From positions 2,108,001 to 2,172,000 of the forward strand of contig NZ_CP096270.1 in NCBI RefSeq assembly GCF_023204835.1: a DNA stretch of 64,000 nucleotides, written 5' to 3'. This document shows positions 8,701-16,360 of the stretch, piece by piece. Within the stretch, counting starts at the first letter, position 1; the number at the start of each line of letters is the position of its first letter. Source of the stretch: Salinarchaeum laminariae. GTDB taxonomy: Archaea; Halobacteriota; Halobacteria; Halobacteriales; Salinarchaeaceae. The position numbers and the translations under genes are program-made. The notes beneath the pieces were generated by a model. The model searched no databases and was not told the origin of the DNA. It worked only from the letters and a program-made list of their open reading frames with translations.

Positions 8701-9867
8701 ATGGACGAACCGGTAGCCGTCGTCGGCGCGTCGATGACGAAGTTCGGCGAGCGCGACGCCTGGGTCCAGGAGCTCCTCGCAGAGGCTGGCAAGGAGTGTC
8801 TCGAGGACGCCGGCGTCGCGCCGAGCGACGTAGAGCACGTCTACGCTGCAAACATGGCCAGCGGCGAGTTCGAGGGCCAGGGCGGCATCATGAACGCCCT
8901 TGCACACGACCTCGATCTGCTGCCTGCCTACAGCCAGCGCGTCGACCAGACCTCCTCGTCTGGCGGCGCCGGGATCTACGCGGCGTGGCAATCCATCGCC
9001 TCGGGTGCCAGCGAGATGACGCTTCTCGTCGGCGGTGAGAAAATGACCCACAGGACGACCGGCGAGGCGACGGACGTTATCGCCTCGATCACGCATCCCG
9101 CGGAGTACAAACAGGGCGTCACGCTCCCGTCCTTCGCGGGCATGACCGCGCGGCACTACCTCGAAAAGTACGACGCGCCCCGTGAGAGTCTCGCGAAGGT
9201 CGCGGTGAAGAACCACAAAAATGGCGTCGAAAACCCCCACGCGCAGTTCCGGAAGGAGGTCGATCTCGAGACGGTCCTCGAGTCGCCGATCGTAGCTGAT
9301 CCACTCCGGCTCTATGACTTCTGCCCGATCACGGACGGTTCGGCGGCACTGCTGCTCTGTCCGGAGTCCGTCGCGCAGGAGTACGCCGACGAGTACGCGA
9401 TCATCTCGGGGGTCGCCGGCGCGACCGACACGCACGTCGTCCACGAGCGCGAGGATCCCACCACGATGGGCGGGGTCGTCGAGAGTAGCCAGGAGGCCTA
9501 CGAGATGGCCGGGATCGGTCCAGATGACGTCGACGTCGCTGAACTCCACGACATGTTCACGATCCTCGAGTTCCTCCAGATGGAGGGCCTCGGCTTCGCC
9601 GACCCCGGCGAGGCCTGGAAGCACGTCGAAGAGGGCCGCACGGACCGCGACGGCGAGCTCCCGATCAACACCTCCGGCGGGCTGAAATCCAAGGGACACC
9701 CACTCGGTGCCAGCGGCGTCGCGCAGGGCGTCGAGATCTACGAGCAAGTGACCGGCGAGGCTGGCCCGCGGCAGGTCGATGCGGACGTCGGTCTGGCGTG
9801 TAACGTCGGTGGGTTCGGAAACTGCGTGATTACGACCATTCTCGAGTCCGGAGGTGAGGCAGCATGA
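8701..9867 (+). CDS. Thiolase-family protein without the N-terminal nucleophilic cysteine
   Basis: A 388-residue thiolase-fold protein of the SCP2/non-decarboxylating type. N-terminal EPVAVVGASMTKFGER, GGEKMTH and the C-terminal GGLKSKGHPLGASG histidine loop are clear, and a cysteine is present in GLACNVGGFGN. The usual nucleophile motif (A-C-A-S-G) reads QTSSSGG here, with Ser85 where Cys is expected. It may be an acyl-CoA thiolase with altered chemistry or a structural partner. The stop codon overlaps the start of the DUF35 gene (ATGA), so the two are coupled and probably form a complex, as in other archaeal thiolase-DUF35 pairs. Confidence 0.88.
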   Translation: MDEPVAVVGASMTKFGERDAWVQELLAEAGKECLEDAGVAPSDVEHVYAANMASGEFEGQGGIMNALAHDLDLLPAYSQRVDQTSSSGGAGIYAAWQSIASGASEMTLLVGGEKMTHRTTGEATDVIASITHPAEYKQGVTLPSFAGMTARHYLEKYDAPRESLAKVAVKNHKNGVENPHAQFRKEVDLETVLESPIVADPLRLYDFCPITDGSAALLLCPESVAQEYADEYAIISGVAGATDTHVVHEREDPTTMGGVVESSQEAYEMAGIGPDDVDVAELHDMFTILEFLQMEGLGFADPGEAWKHVEEGRTDRDGELPINTSGGLKSKGHPLGASGVAQGVEIYEQVTGEAGPRQVDADVGLACNVGGFGNCVITTILESGGEAA

Positions 9868-10298
9868 GTGAGGACGATCGCACCCCGAAGACGACCGACG
9901 GCGGAACGGACGCACAGCCGCCCTTCGCCGCGACGCGCTACGAGAGCGGCGCGATCAGCTACCCCGGCCATCCCACTGGGCCGGAGGGCACCGAGCCGGC
10001 CGAGACAGTCGACCTCGCAGAGTACACGGCCGAGGTCGTCACCTGGACGACGAGTACCGCGACGCCGCCCGGCGTCCGCCAGCCGAACCACCTCGCGATC
10101 GTCGAGTTCGAGGTGCCCGACCCCTCCGGCGACGACGTCCATTCGGTCCGCGCCCTGGGGCAGCTGACCACAGACGGCGTCGAGACCGGCGACGAGGTCC
10201 GACCGGTCTACGTCGAGGAGCTGCGCGAACCCGGCGTCGGGATCAAGGACGAGGATAGCGCACAGGACTGGGACGGCTACCGGTTCGAACCGGTCTGA
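9864..10298 (+). CDS. DUF35 OB-fold protein, partner of the upstream thiolase
   Basis: A 144-residue acidic protein. The OB-fold part is recognisable (YTAEVVTWTTSTATPPGVRQPNHLAIVEFEV, then GDEVRPVYVEELREPG, DWDGYRFEPV). Usual DUF35 proteins start with a zinc ribbon, but this one contains no cysteine at all, so the ribbon is lost. DUF35 proteins bridge thiolase and HMG-CoA synthase in archaeal mevalonate complexes or act as thiolase accessory subunits. The 4-base overlap with the thiolase gene supports a shared complex. Confidence 0.8.
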   Translation: MSEDDRTPKTTDGGTDAQPPFAATRYESGAISYPGHPTGPEGTEPAETVDLAEYTAEVVTWTTSTATPPGVRQPNHLAIVEFEVPDPSGDDVHSVRALGQLTTDGVETGDEVRPVYVEELREPGVGIKDEDSAQDWDGYRFEPV

Positions 10299-10341
10299 CC
10301 GGATCCGGCGCTCCCGCTCGGGCTTTCTTCGATCTCTCTGA

Positions 10342-10584
10342 TTGCGTTGGCATCTCTCACTCTCTTCGTTCGTCGTCGTTCTCCACGAACTGGGGCATGC
10401 GCTGATGCCGCTCGCGCTCGGCTACAGCGCGCTCCAGACGATCTTGACGCTGGCACCGTACCGCGGGCTGGTCGACCCCGCGACCGGCGAGGCGTTCACG
10501 TCGGACGGCCGGATCGCGCTGGAACTGCTCCTCGGCAGCAATCCGGTGCTTGACGGCGAGGACGACGTGTCGCTACGACACTGA
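10342..10584 (+). pseudogene. Possible coding remnant with haloarchaeal codon bias
   Basis: An 80-codon open frame starting at a TTG. From about base 10380 the codons look coding (third positions mostly G/C) and read LHELGHALMPLALG, APYRGLVDPATGE, ALELLLGSNPVL. I do not recognise the family. HELGH resembles a zinc-peptidase HExxH, but the frame is short, has no good start and no promoter, and only one turn of hydrophobic sequence. It is most likely the tail of a decayed gene; a genuine small protein is possible. The remaining bases 10299-10670 hold nothing else apart from the promoter of the next gene. Confidence 0.3.
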
Positions 10585-10638
10585 TCTGGCGTCCGCTGGC
10601 TCTTCTGATCGATCGTGACGGACTCGGGTGCCCACGAA

Positions 10639-10646
10639 GATACTTT
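10639..10646 (+). promoter_or_regulatory. TATA-like box for the acyl-CoA dehydrogenase gene
   Basis: GATACTTT lies about 28 bases before the ATG at 10671. The string TACTTTGGT also occurs in the promoter of the aldehyde dehydrogenase gene (33325-33333). Confidence 0.5.
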
Positions 10647-10670
10647 GGTATTGGACAACGATCCACATGC

Positions 10671-11810
10671 ATGGCGTTCACCCTGTCCGACGAGCACCGG
10701 GCCATCCGCACGGCCGTCCGCGAGTTCGGTGAGAACGAGATCGAACCCGTCGCGGCCGAACACGACCAGAACAAGACATACCCAGAAGCGATCCGTCGCA
10801 AGGCAGCGGAGTACGACTTCGTCGGCGCGAGCATTCCGACGGAGTACGGTGGTGCGGGAATGGACATGCTGGAGTCTGTCATCGTCACGGAGGAGCTCTG
10901 GCGTGCCGATCCCGGGATCGGTTCCGCCGTCGGAAGCGCGTCCTTCGGCACGAACATGCTCACCCGCTTTGGCGACGAGTGGATGAAGGAGGAGTGGCTC
11001 CCGAAGATCGCTGCCGGCGAGACGGCCTCTGCGTCAGCGATCTCCGAGCCCGCCCACGGCTCCGACGTCGCCGGGATGGAGACGACCGCGGAGAAAGACG
11101 GCGACGAGTGGGTCATCGACGGCAACAAGATGTGGATCACGAACGGCACCGTCGCGGGCGTGGCGGTCGTCATGGCCAAGACGACCCCCGACGCGGGCCA
11201 CGAGGGGATCACCGCATTCCTGGTGCCGACGGATCTCGAGGGGTTCTCCGCGGAGAAGATCGACAACAAGCTCGGTATCCGTGCCTCCGATCTCGCGGAG
11301 CTCATCTTCGACGGCGTCCGCGTCCCCGAGGAGAACGTGATCGGTGAAGTGGACGAGGGGTTCTACCAGCTCATGGAGTTCTTCGCGGTCGGCCGGACGG
11401 GCGTCGCCGCGCAGGCTGTCGGCTGCGCCGAGGGCGCCCTGGACGCCGCGATCGAGTACGCCAACGAGCGCGAGCAGTTCGGCCGGAAGATCAAGGAGTT
11501 CCAGGCGATCGAGCACAAGCTCGCCGACATGGCGACCCGGGTCGAGGCCGCGCGGTCGCTCACCTACCGCGCCGCCAGTCAGATCGAGGAGGGGAACCAG
11601 GACGTCGCAGCGAAGTTCTCCAGCATGGCGAAGCTTTTCGCGAGCGACGTCGCCGTCGACGTCGCCGACGAGGGCGTTCAGGTCCACGGTGGCTCCGGGT
11701 TCGTCACCGACTATCCGGCAGAGCGGTACTACCGCGACGCCCGCATCACGAAGATCTACGAGGGGACCTCCGAAATCCAGAAGAACATCATCTCGGATCA
11801 GATTCTCTAG
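10671..11810 (+). CDS. Acyl-CoA dehydrogenase (short/medium-chain type)
   Basis: A 379-residue FAD enzyme that makes trans-2-enoyl-CoA from acyl-CoA and passes electrons to ETF. Signatures: ASAISEPAHGSDVAGMET, the KMWITNG flavin motif, RTGVAAQAVGCAEGALDAAIEYANEREQFG, VHGGSGFVTDYPAERYYRDARI, and the catalytic Glu in IYEGTSEIQ. Length is normal. It is transcribed alone, convergent with the thiolase/HMG-CoA-synthase-like pair, and is one of two different acyl-CoA dehydrogenases in this window; the other (22782) is a distinct subfamily. Confidence 0.95.
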   Translation: MAFTLSDEHRAIRTAVREFGENEIEPVAAEHDQNKTYPEAIRRKAAEYDFVGASIPTEYGGAGMDMLESVIVTEELWRADPGIGSAVGSASFGTNMLTRFGDEWMKEEWLPKIAAGETASASAISEPAHGSDVAGMETTAEKDGDEWVIDGNKMWITNGTVAGVAVVMAKTTPDAGHEGITAFLVPTDLEGFSAEKIDNKLGIRASDLAELIFDGVRVPEENVIGEVDEGFYQLMEFFAVGRTGVAAQAVGCAEGALDAAIEYANEREQFGRKIKEFQAIEHKLADMATRVEAARSLTYRAASQIEEGNQDVAAKFSSMAKLFASDVAVDVADEGVQVHGGSGFVTDYPAERYYRDARITKIYEGTSEIQKNIISDQIL

Positions 11811-12130
11811 ACTGGTCTCCGCCGTCTTTCGATCGCACCGGCGGGTCCACATCGGAGATCCCAGGCCGTCACGACGCGGTGAGGCCCGAACAGTAACGCT
11901 CGTGCGCTGACTGGTTTCTGAACACGTGCTCGGTGGTTCGGGTTCTCCAGGCGGACGACGAGGAGCTGCTCGAGTTGCTTGGGACGATCCTCGAGCGCGG
12001 ACCCGGGAAGTCCGAGGCGCTCAGAATCGTGAACGCTTCGGACTCTCTCGGGAGGCTGCGGGGCGTCGACCGTGTGGTCGGTGACCAGACGATGAGGGGT
12101 CGACTGGCTCGACTTCCAAAAGCGTCCGAG
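11811..12130. other. 320-base gap between convergent genes, partly coding-like
   Basis: No promoter or hairpin is obvious. On the plus strand from 11933 to about 12122 the codons have strong haloarchaeal bias and read ADDEELLELLGTILERG, but there is no good start and no stop before the frame runs antisense into the next gene. It may be a gene fragment; I do not assign it. Confidence 0.4.
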
Positions 12131-13597
12131 CTAGTCCCCGGAGAGTCGGAACTTCGTGCCGTAACGGGTCACGCCCTCCTGCGTGTAGATGCGGCGGATA
12201 GTGGCCATGACGCCATCGCCGATCTCGACGGCATCGTCGCCGACCGTGATCACCTGTGCCGGCATCGATGCGGTTTCCGTCTCGTCTGCAGCCGGACCGT
12301 CGAGCTCGACGATCGCGCTGACGTAGGGGCCGCTCCGAGCCTGCTCCTCGGTGAACTCCGGCGGTGCACCGCCCTGGCCGATTTCGGTCACCGCCTGCAC
12401 GGTCCCCGTCCCTGGCAGCTCGACGGTGTCGTACTCGTCGAGCGTCCCGCAGCGGGGACACGCACCCGAGGGTGGGAACCCGAGTGCCCCGCACTCCTCG
12501 CAGCGCCCCGCGACCAGTCGGTGGCGCTGCGGGATCGTGCGCGTCCAGCTTGGGACGCTGACGTACGCGCCACCTCCCTCGGGCTCACCCGTGGTAATCT
12601 CGCCGCGGATGCGGAGATACTCGGCGTAACTCAGCTCCTGATCGCCGTTCAGAGCGGTCCGAACGGGCACGTCTTCGCCGTCGATCAGAAGCGCCGTCGC
12701 GCCCGCGCCGGAGCCGAAGCCGATCACGACCACGTTCTGATTGCCGTCTGCGAGGGCGCTTGCGAGTCCGAGGAGCGGGCTGGCGGCTCCGGTGTCACCG
12801 AGATCGTGAACAGTCGTTCCTGTCCGGATGGCGTCGGTATCGACCCCGATCGCCCCTGCAGCGCGGTAGGGGAGCTTCCCGTTCGGCGATTGAACTGCAA
12901 CAGCGTCGACGTCGGAGCGGTCGCTCCCGAGCTCGACGTCGAGTGCCTCTGCCGCTGCACCGACGGTCTCGCGGAATGCGTCGCGATCGTACTCTGTGAT
13001 CCCGAGTCCAGTGGTCTCGGCCGAGCCTCGCTGCCGGAATCTCGTCCCGGGACGAGGGCTGACGCGTTCTGCGCGATCGACGACTGCGCCGGGACCGGCC
13101 GGTCCGATCACGAGTGCCGCAGCACCGGCGCCCCCTGCGTGCTCGATTCGATCGTCCGGTGCCCCCCGCGGCGCGTCACTCGCGACGACGAGATACACCG
13201 ATTCGGTCCCTGCAGTCCCTCGGCCGTCGTTCGACGCGGCGTCGAGCGCTGCGGCGAGTGCGTCGACGCCAGCCCGAGTGCTTCCAGTCTGCTGTCGCGT
13301 CTCGATGTCCGTCGGAAGCCCCAGCGTGCTCCCGAGCCGCGGAGTGAGCGCCTCCTCCTCGACGGACGGGGTCGTCGTCCCGAGGAAGAGTCCGTCGACC
13401 TCCCGTCCCTCCCGGCCGGCGGCGGCGAGTGCGCGGGTGCCAGCCTCGTAGGCCATGGTGAGTGCGTCCTCGTTTGCATCGGGGACGGACGTCTGTGAGA
13501 TGCCGGCGGCCTGGAACTGGCCCCAGGCGTCGGCGACCGTCTCGGCATCGATCCGGTAGGCGGGTGCGTAGGCGCCGACGCCCTCGACCCCCGTCAT
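12131..13597 (-). CDS. HMG-CoA synthase/KAS III-like protein fused to a DUF35 zinc-ribbon OB domain
   Basis: A 488-residue two-domain protein. Residues about 1-345 have the thiolase-like HMG-CoA-synthase/KAS III fold (VGAYAPAYRIDAETVADAWG, VDGLFLGTTTPS, YLVVASDAPRG, GAGAAALVIG, VVIGFGSGAGATALLI). Residues about 355-488 are a DUF35 domain with zinc ribbon C-x2-C-x10-C-x2-C. At the usual active-site Cys (archaeal form C-K-A-G) the sequence is STRAG (residues 106-110). The only four cysteines in the whole protein are those of the ribbon, so classical HMG-CoA-synthase chemistry is not possible. The start overlaps the stop of the upstream thiolase by 4 bases. Confidence 0.85.
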   Translation of the reverse strand: MTGVEGVGAYAPAYRIDAETVADAWGQFQAAGISQTSVPDANEDALTMAYEAGTRALAAAGREGREVDGLFLGTTTPSVEEEALTPRLGSTLGLPTDIETRQQTGSTRAGVDALAAALDAASNDGRGTAGTESVYLVVASDAPRGAPDDRIEHAGGAGAAALVIGPAGPGAVVDRAERVSPRPGTRFRQRGSAETTGLGITEYDRDAFRETVGAAAEALDVELGSDRSDVDAVAVQSPNGKLPYRAAGAIGVDTDAIRTGTTVHDLGDTGAASPLLGLASALADGNQNVVVIGFGSGAGATALLIDGEDVPVRTALNGDQELSYAEYLRIRGEITTGEPEGGGAYVSVPSWTRTIPQRHRLVAGRCEECGALGFPPSGACPRCGTLDEYDTVELPGTGTVQAVTEIGQGGAPPEFTEEQARSGPYVSAIVELDGPAADETETASMPAQVITVGDDAVEIGDGVMATIRRIYTQEGVTRYGTKFRLSGD

Positions 13598-14769
13598 CGA
13601 ACCACCCCCTCCTGCTCGAAGACGTGGACGACTGCAGCGCCGCCGCTGCCACCGACGTTGTGTGCGAGCCCGAGCCGTGGGTCGTCGAGCTGTCGATCGC
13701 CCGCGCGGCCGGTGAGCTGTTCGAAGAGCTCCACGACCTGCCCGACGCCCGTCGCGCCGATCGGGTGGCCTTTCGACTTGAGTCCGCCGGACGTGTTGAC
13801 CGGGAGTTCGCCGTCGGGGTCGGTGACGCCCTCGCGGAGCAGCGTGGCCGCCTCGCCTCTGTCGCAGAAGCCGAGATCCTCGTAGGCGAGTAGCTCCGCG
13901 ATCGCAAAACAGTCGTGGACCTCGGCGACGTCGAGGTCGTCGGGTCCGACGTCGGCCCGATCGTAGGCAGTTTCTGCCGCGGTTTCGCTGGCGTCGATCG
14001 CCGTGTAGCGGTCACGCTGTGCCAGGCCAACGTGATCGCTGGCGGCACCCGCCCCGGCGATCCGAACGCGCTCGTCGGTGTACTCGTCGACGACGTCCCC
14101 GGCGGCGAGAAAGGCTACGGCAGCGCCGTCGGAGGTCGGACAGCAGTGATAGAGGTTCAGCGGCGCGGCGACCTCTGGAGCGTCGCGAGCGTCCTCCAGC
14201 GAGCACTCGAAGTCCAGGTGAGCCTTCGGATTCTTCGAGCCGTTGGTGTGGTTCTTCACTGCTACGTGCGCCAGATCGTCGGCCGATGCGTCGTAGGCGT
14301 CGAAATACGCGCTGGCCATCTGTGCGTAGACGCCCGAGAAGGTCGTTCCCGTGAGCCGCTCCCACTCCGTTTCGCCGCTGACGCCGAGCCAGTACTTCGT
14401 GGCGTCGGCAGAGGCGTCGGTCATCGCCTCGAAGCCCCCAGCGAGTACGACGTCGGCGTGGCCGCTCCGGATCGCCTGGATTCCCTGCCGGACGGCCGAA
14501 CCGCCAGCTGCGCAGGCGTTCTCGATTCTGGAGCAGGGAACGCCGTGCAGTCCAACGTGCTCGGTCACCGCCGGTCCGGGCAGTCCGAGCTGGCGGCCGC
14601 CGACGCCGAGCGTGCCGACGACCGCCTCGTCGACGTCCGCCGGGTCGACGGGACGGTCGACGGCGTCGCGCGCTTCGGCGTAGGCCTCCGCGAACAGATC
14701 GCGATAGCTCCGCTCGGGGAACGCGCCGTAGGGCGTCTGTCCCGCACCGATCACGTAGACGTCGCGCAT
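13594..14769 (-). CDS. Thiolase-family acetyl-CoA acyltransferase (SCP2 type)
   Basis: A 391-residue thiolase. It keeps the nucleophilic Cys in RIENACAAGGSAV and the His of SKGHPIGATG; the C-terminal loop reads LAHNVGGSGGAAV, as in SCP2-type thiolases rather than the C-x-G-G-G type. It is translationally coupled (ATGA) to the HMG-CoA-synthase-like/DUF35 fusion, which suggests a thiolase/DUF35 complex. A minus-strand TATA-like CCTATTTGC (14791-14799) lies about 27 bases before the ATG. The exact acyl substrate cannot be read from sequence; degradation of a branched or modified acyl-CoA is inferred from the neighbouring genes. Confidence 0.9.
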   Translation of the reverse strand: MRDVYVIGAGQTPYGAFPERSYRDLFAEAYAEARDAVDRPVDPADVDEAVVGTLGVGGRQLGLPGPAVTEHVGLHGVPCSRIENACAAGGSAVRQGIQAIRSGHADVVLAGGFEAMTDASADATKYWLGVSGETEWERLTGTTFSGVYAQMASAYFDAYDASADDLAHVAVKNHTNGSKNPKAHLDFECSLEDARDAPEVAAPLNLYHCCPTSDGAAVAFLAAGDVVDEYTDERVRIAGAGAASDHVGLAQRDRYTAIDASETAAETAYDRADVGPDDLDVAEVHDCFAIAELLAYEDLGFCDRGEAATLLREGVTDPDGELPVNTSGGLKSKGHPIGATGVGQVVELFEQLTGRAGDRQLDDPRLGLAHNVGGSGGAAVVHVFEQEGVVR

Positions 14770-14880
14770 ACCCGTGGGTGGGCGTCACAGTGCAAATAGG
14801 TTCGGCCGGGTGGTCGGCACCCGATCAGTGGAGCCGGTGCAGTCGCGGACAGCCGGCTGGGGTGAGGGATCCGGCCCGAT

Positions 14881-15600
14881 TCAGTGGATCCCGATGTACG
14901 CGTCGCGGACGTACTCGTTGTCCCGGAACTCCGAGGCGGAGCCCTGGAGTTCGACCTCGCCGTTTTCCAGAAGCGAGAGACGATCGGCGTGACGGAGCGC
15001 GAACGTCGAGTTCTGCTCGGCGAGCAGGATCGTCAGCCCCTCGTCTCGGAGCCGCTCGATGGCCTCGCTGATGTCGTCGACGATGACCGGTGCGAGGCCG
15101 AGCGTGGGCTCGTCGAGCATCAGGAGCTTCGGATCACCCATGAGCGCACGGCCGATGGCGAGCATCTGTTGTTCCCCGCCACTCATCGTTTCTGCCTCCT
15201 GCTCCCGACGCTCGTCGAGTCGCGGGAACAGCTCGTAGACCTCTTCGAGATCATCGCGCACGGCGTCCCTGTCGTCGCGGGCCTGTGCGCCCATCAGGAG
15301 GTTCTCGTGGACGGAGAAGTACGGGAACAGGTCCCGTTTCTCCGTGCAGTAGATCAGCCCTTCTCTGACTGCTTGCTCCGGACCAATCTTGCTCAGATCG
15401 GTGCCGTCGAATGTGATCGACCCCTCGAAGGATTTGAATCCGGATATGGCGTCCAAGAGCGTCGTCTTCCCGGCCCCGTTCGGGCCGATCACTCCCACGA
15501 TCTCGCCTTCGTCGACCGACAGCGAGACGTCGGAGAGTGCCTCCGTCTTGCCGTAGAAGACCTCTATGGCCTCGACGGACAGGAGTGGATCGTCTGCCAT
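14881..15600 (-). CDS. livF: Branched-chain-type ABC transporter ATPase LivF
   Basis: A 239-residue ABC ATPase. Walker A GPNGAGKTT, the Q-loop YCTEKRDLF, signature MSGGEQQML, Walker B LLMLDEPTLGLAP, H-loop LLAEQNST. The LAEQN form of the switch region and the GLAPVIV motif are typical of LivF. It is the last gene of a five-gene livKHMGF set on the minus strand, separated from livG by one base. The set is flanked by acyl-CoA genes, so the cargo may be a branched amino acid or a short organic acid. Confidence 0.93.
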   Translation of the reverse strand: MADDPLLSVEAIEVFYGKTEALSDVSLSVDEGEIVGVIGPNGAGKTTLLDAISGFKSFEGSITFDGTDLSKIGPEQAVREGLIYCTEKRDLFPYFSVHENLLMGAQARDDRDAVRDDLEEVYELFPRLDERREQEAETMSGGEQQMLAIGRALMGDPKLLMLDEPTLGLAPVIVDDISEAIERLRDEGLTILLAEQNSTFALRHADRLSLLENGEVELQGSASEFRDNEYVRDAYIGIH

Positions 15601-15601
15601 C

Positions 15602-16360
15602 TCAGATCCCTCCGTGTTCGCCGGCGAGATAGGCGTCCTGGACGTCCTGGTTCTCGACGATCTCTTCGGGTGGTCCCTCGGCGAGCTTCTGTCCGCTCGA
15701 GATCACGACGACTCTGTCGACGAGCTGCATCAGCCCGCGCATGTTGTGGTCGACGACGACCATCGAGATGCCGTCCTCGCGGAACTGCTCGATCTGTTCG
15801 GAGAGTGTTCGGATCTCCGCCTGGTTCATGCCCGCGAAGGGCTCGTCGAGCAGGAGCATGTCGGGATCAGTTGCGAGTGCCTTCGCGATCTCCAGCCGCC
15901 GCACGTCTGCGTGGGGCAGGGAGTCGGGCGTCTCCTCGATCTTGTCCTCCAGGCCAACACGTTCGGCGTGGTCGACGACGCCGGGGCCCCCGTCGCTCCT
16001 GCGAGCGAGCACCGCGTCCGGGAGCGCACAGGCGAGGAAGCTGTTCGGCAGCATGAACAGCTTGATGTTGCCGCCCACGGAGAGCAGGTTGATCGGGTTC
16101 GACTCCTGTGAGACCCGCGAGAGGCCGTGGTTGACGACCCCGTGGGTCTTCTCGCTCGTGACGTCCTCACCGTCGAACCGAATCTCTCCCTCGGAGGCGA
16201 TGTACGTGCTCATGATGCAGTTGAACACCGTCGTCTTTCCAGATCCGTTCGGTCCGATCAGCCCGACGATCTCGCCCTCGTCGACGGAGAAGGAGAGGTC
16301 GTCGACGGCGACGAGCCCGCCGAAATGCTTGGTCAGGTGGTCGACTTCGAGGAGCGTCAC
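15602..16360 (-). CDS. livG: Branched-chain-type ABC transporter ATPase LivG, with altered signature motif
   Basis: A 252-residue ABC ATPase. Walker A GPNGSGKTT and Walker B DMLLLDEPFAGMN (LivG-type) are intact, and the switch His is in VVVDHNM. The ABC signature, usually L-P-Y-G-Q-Q-R-R in LivG, reads LPHADVRRLEIA here, losing the glycine that contacts ATP in the partner subunit. LivF keeps a normal signature, so one of the two ATP sites may be degenerate. The gene overlaps livM by 4 bases. Confidence 0.92.
   Translation of the reverse strand: MTLLEVDHLTKHFGGLVAVDDLSFSVDEGEIVGLIGPNGSGKTTVFNCIMSTYIASEGEIRFDGEDVTSEKTHGVVNHGLSRVSQESNPINLLSVGGNIKLFMLPNSFLACALPDAVLARRSDGGPGVVDHAERVGLEDKIEETPDSLPHADVRRLEIAKALATDPDMLLLDEPFAGMNQAEIRTLSEQIEQFREDGISMVVVDHNMRGLMQLVDRVVVISSGQKLAEGPPEEIVENQDVQDAYLAGEHGGI

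Noticed and set aside
10342..10584. HELGH read as a zinc peptidase active site
   Set aside because: No second metal ligand and no domain of the needed length; the match is five residues long.
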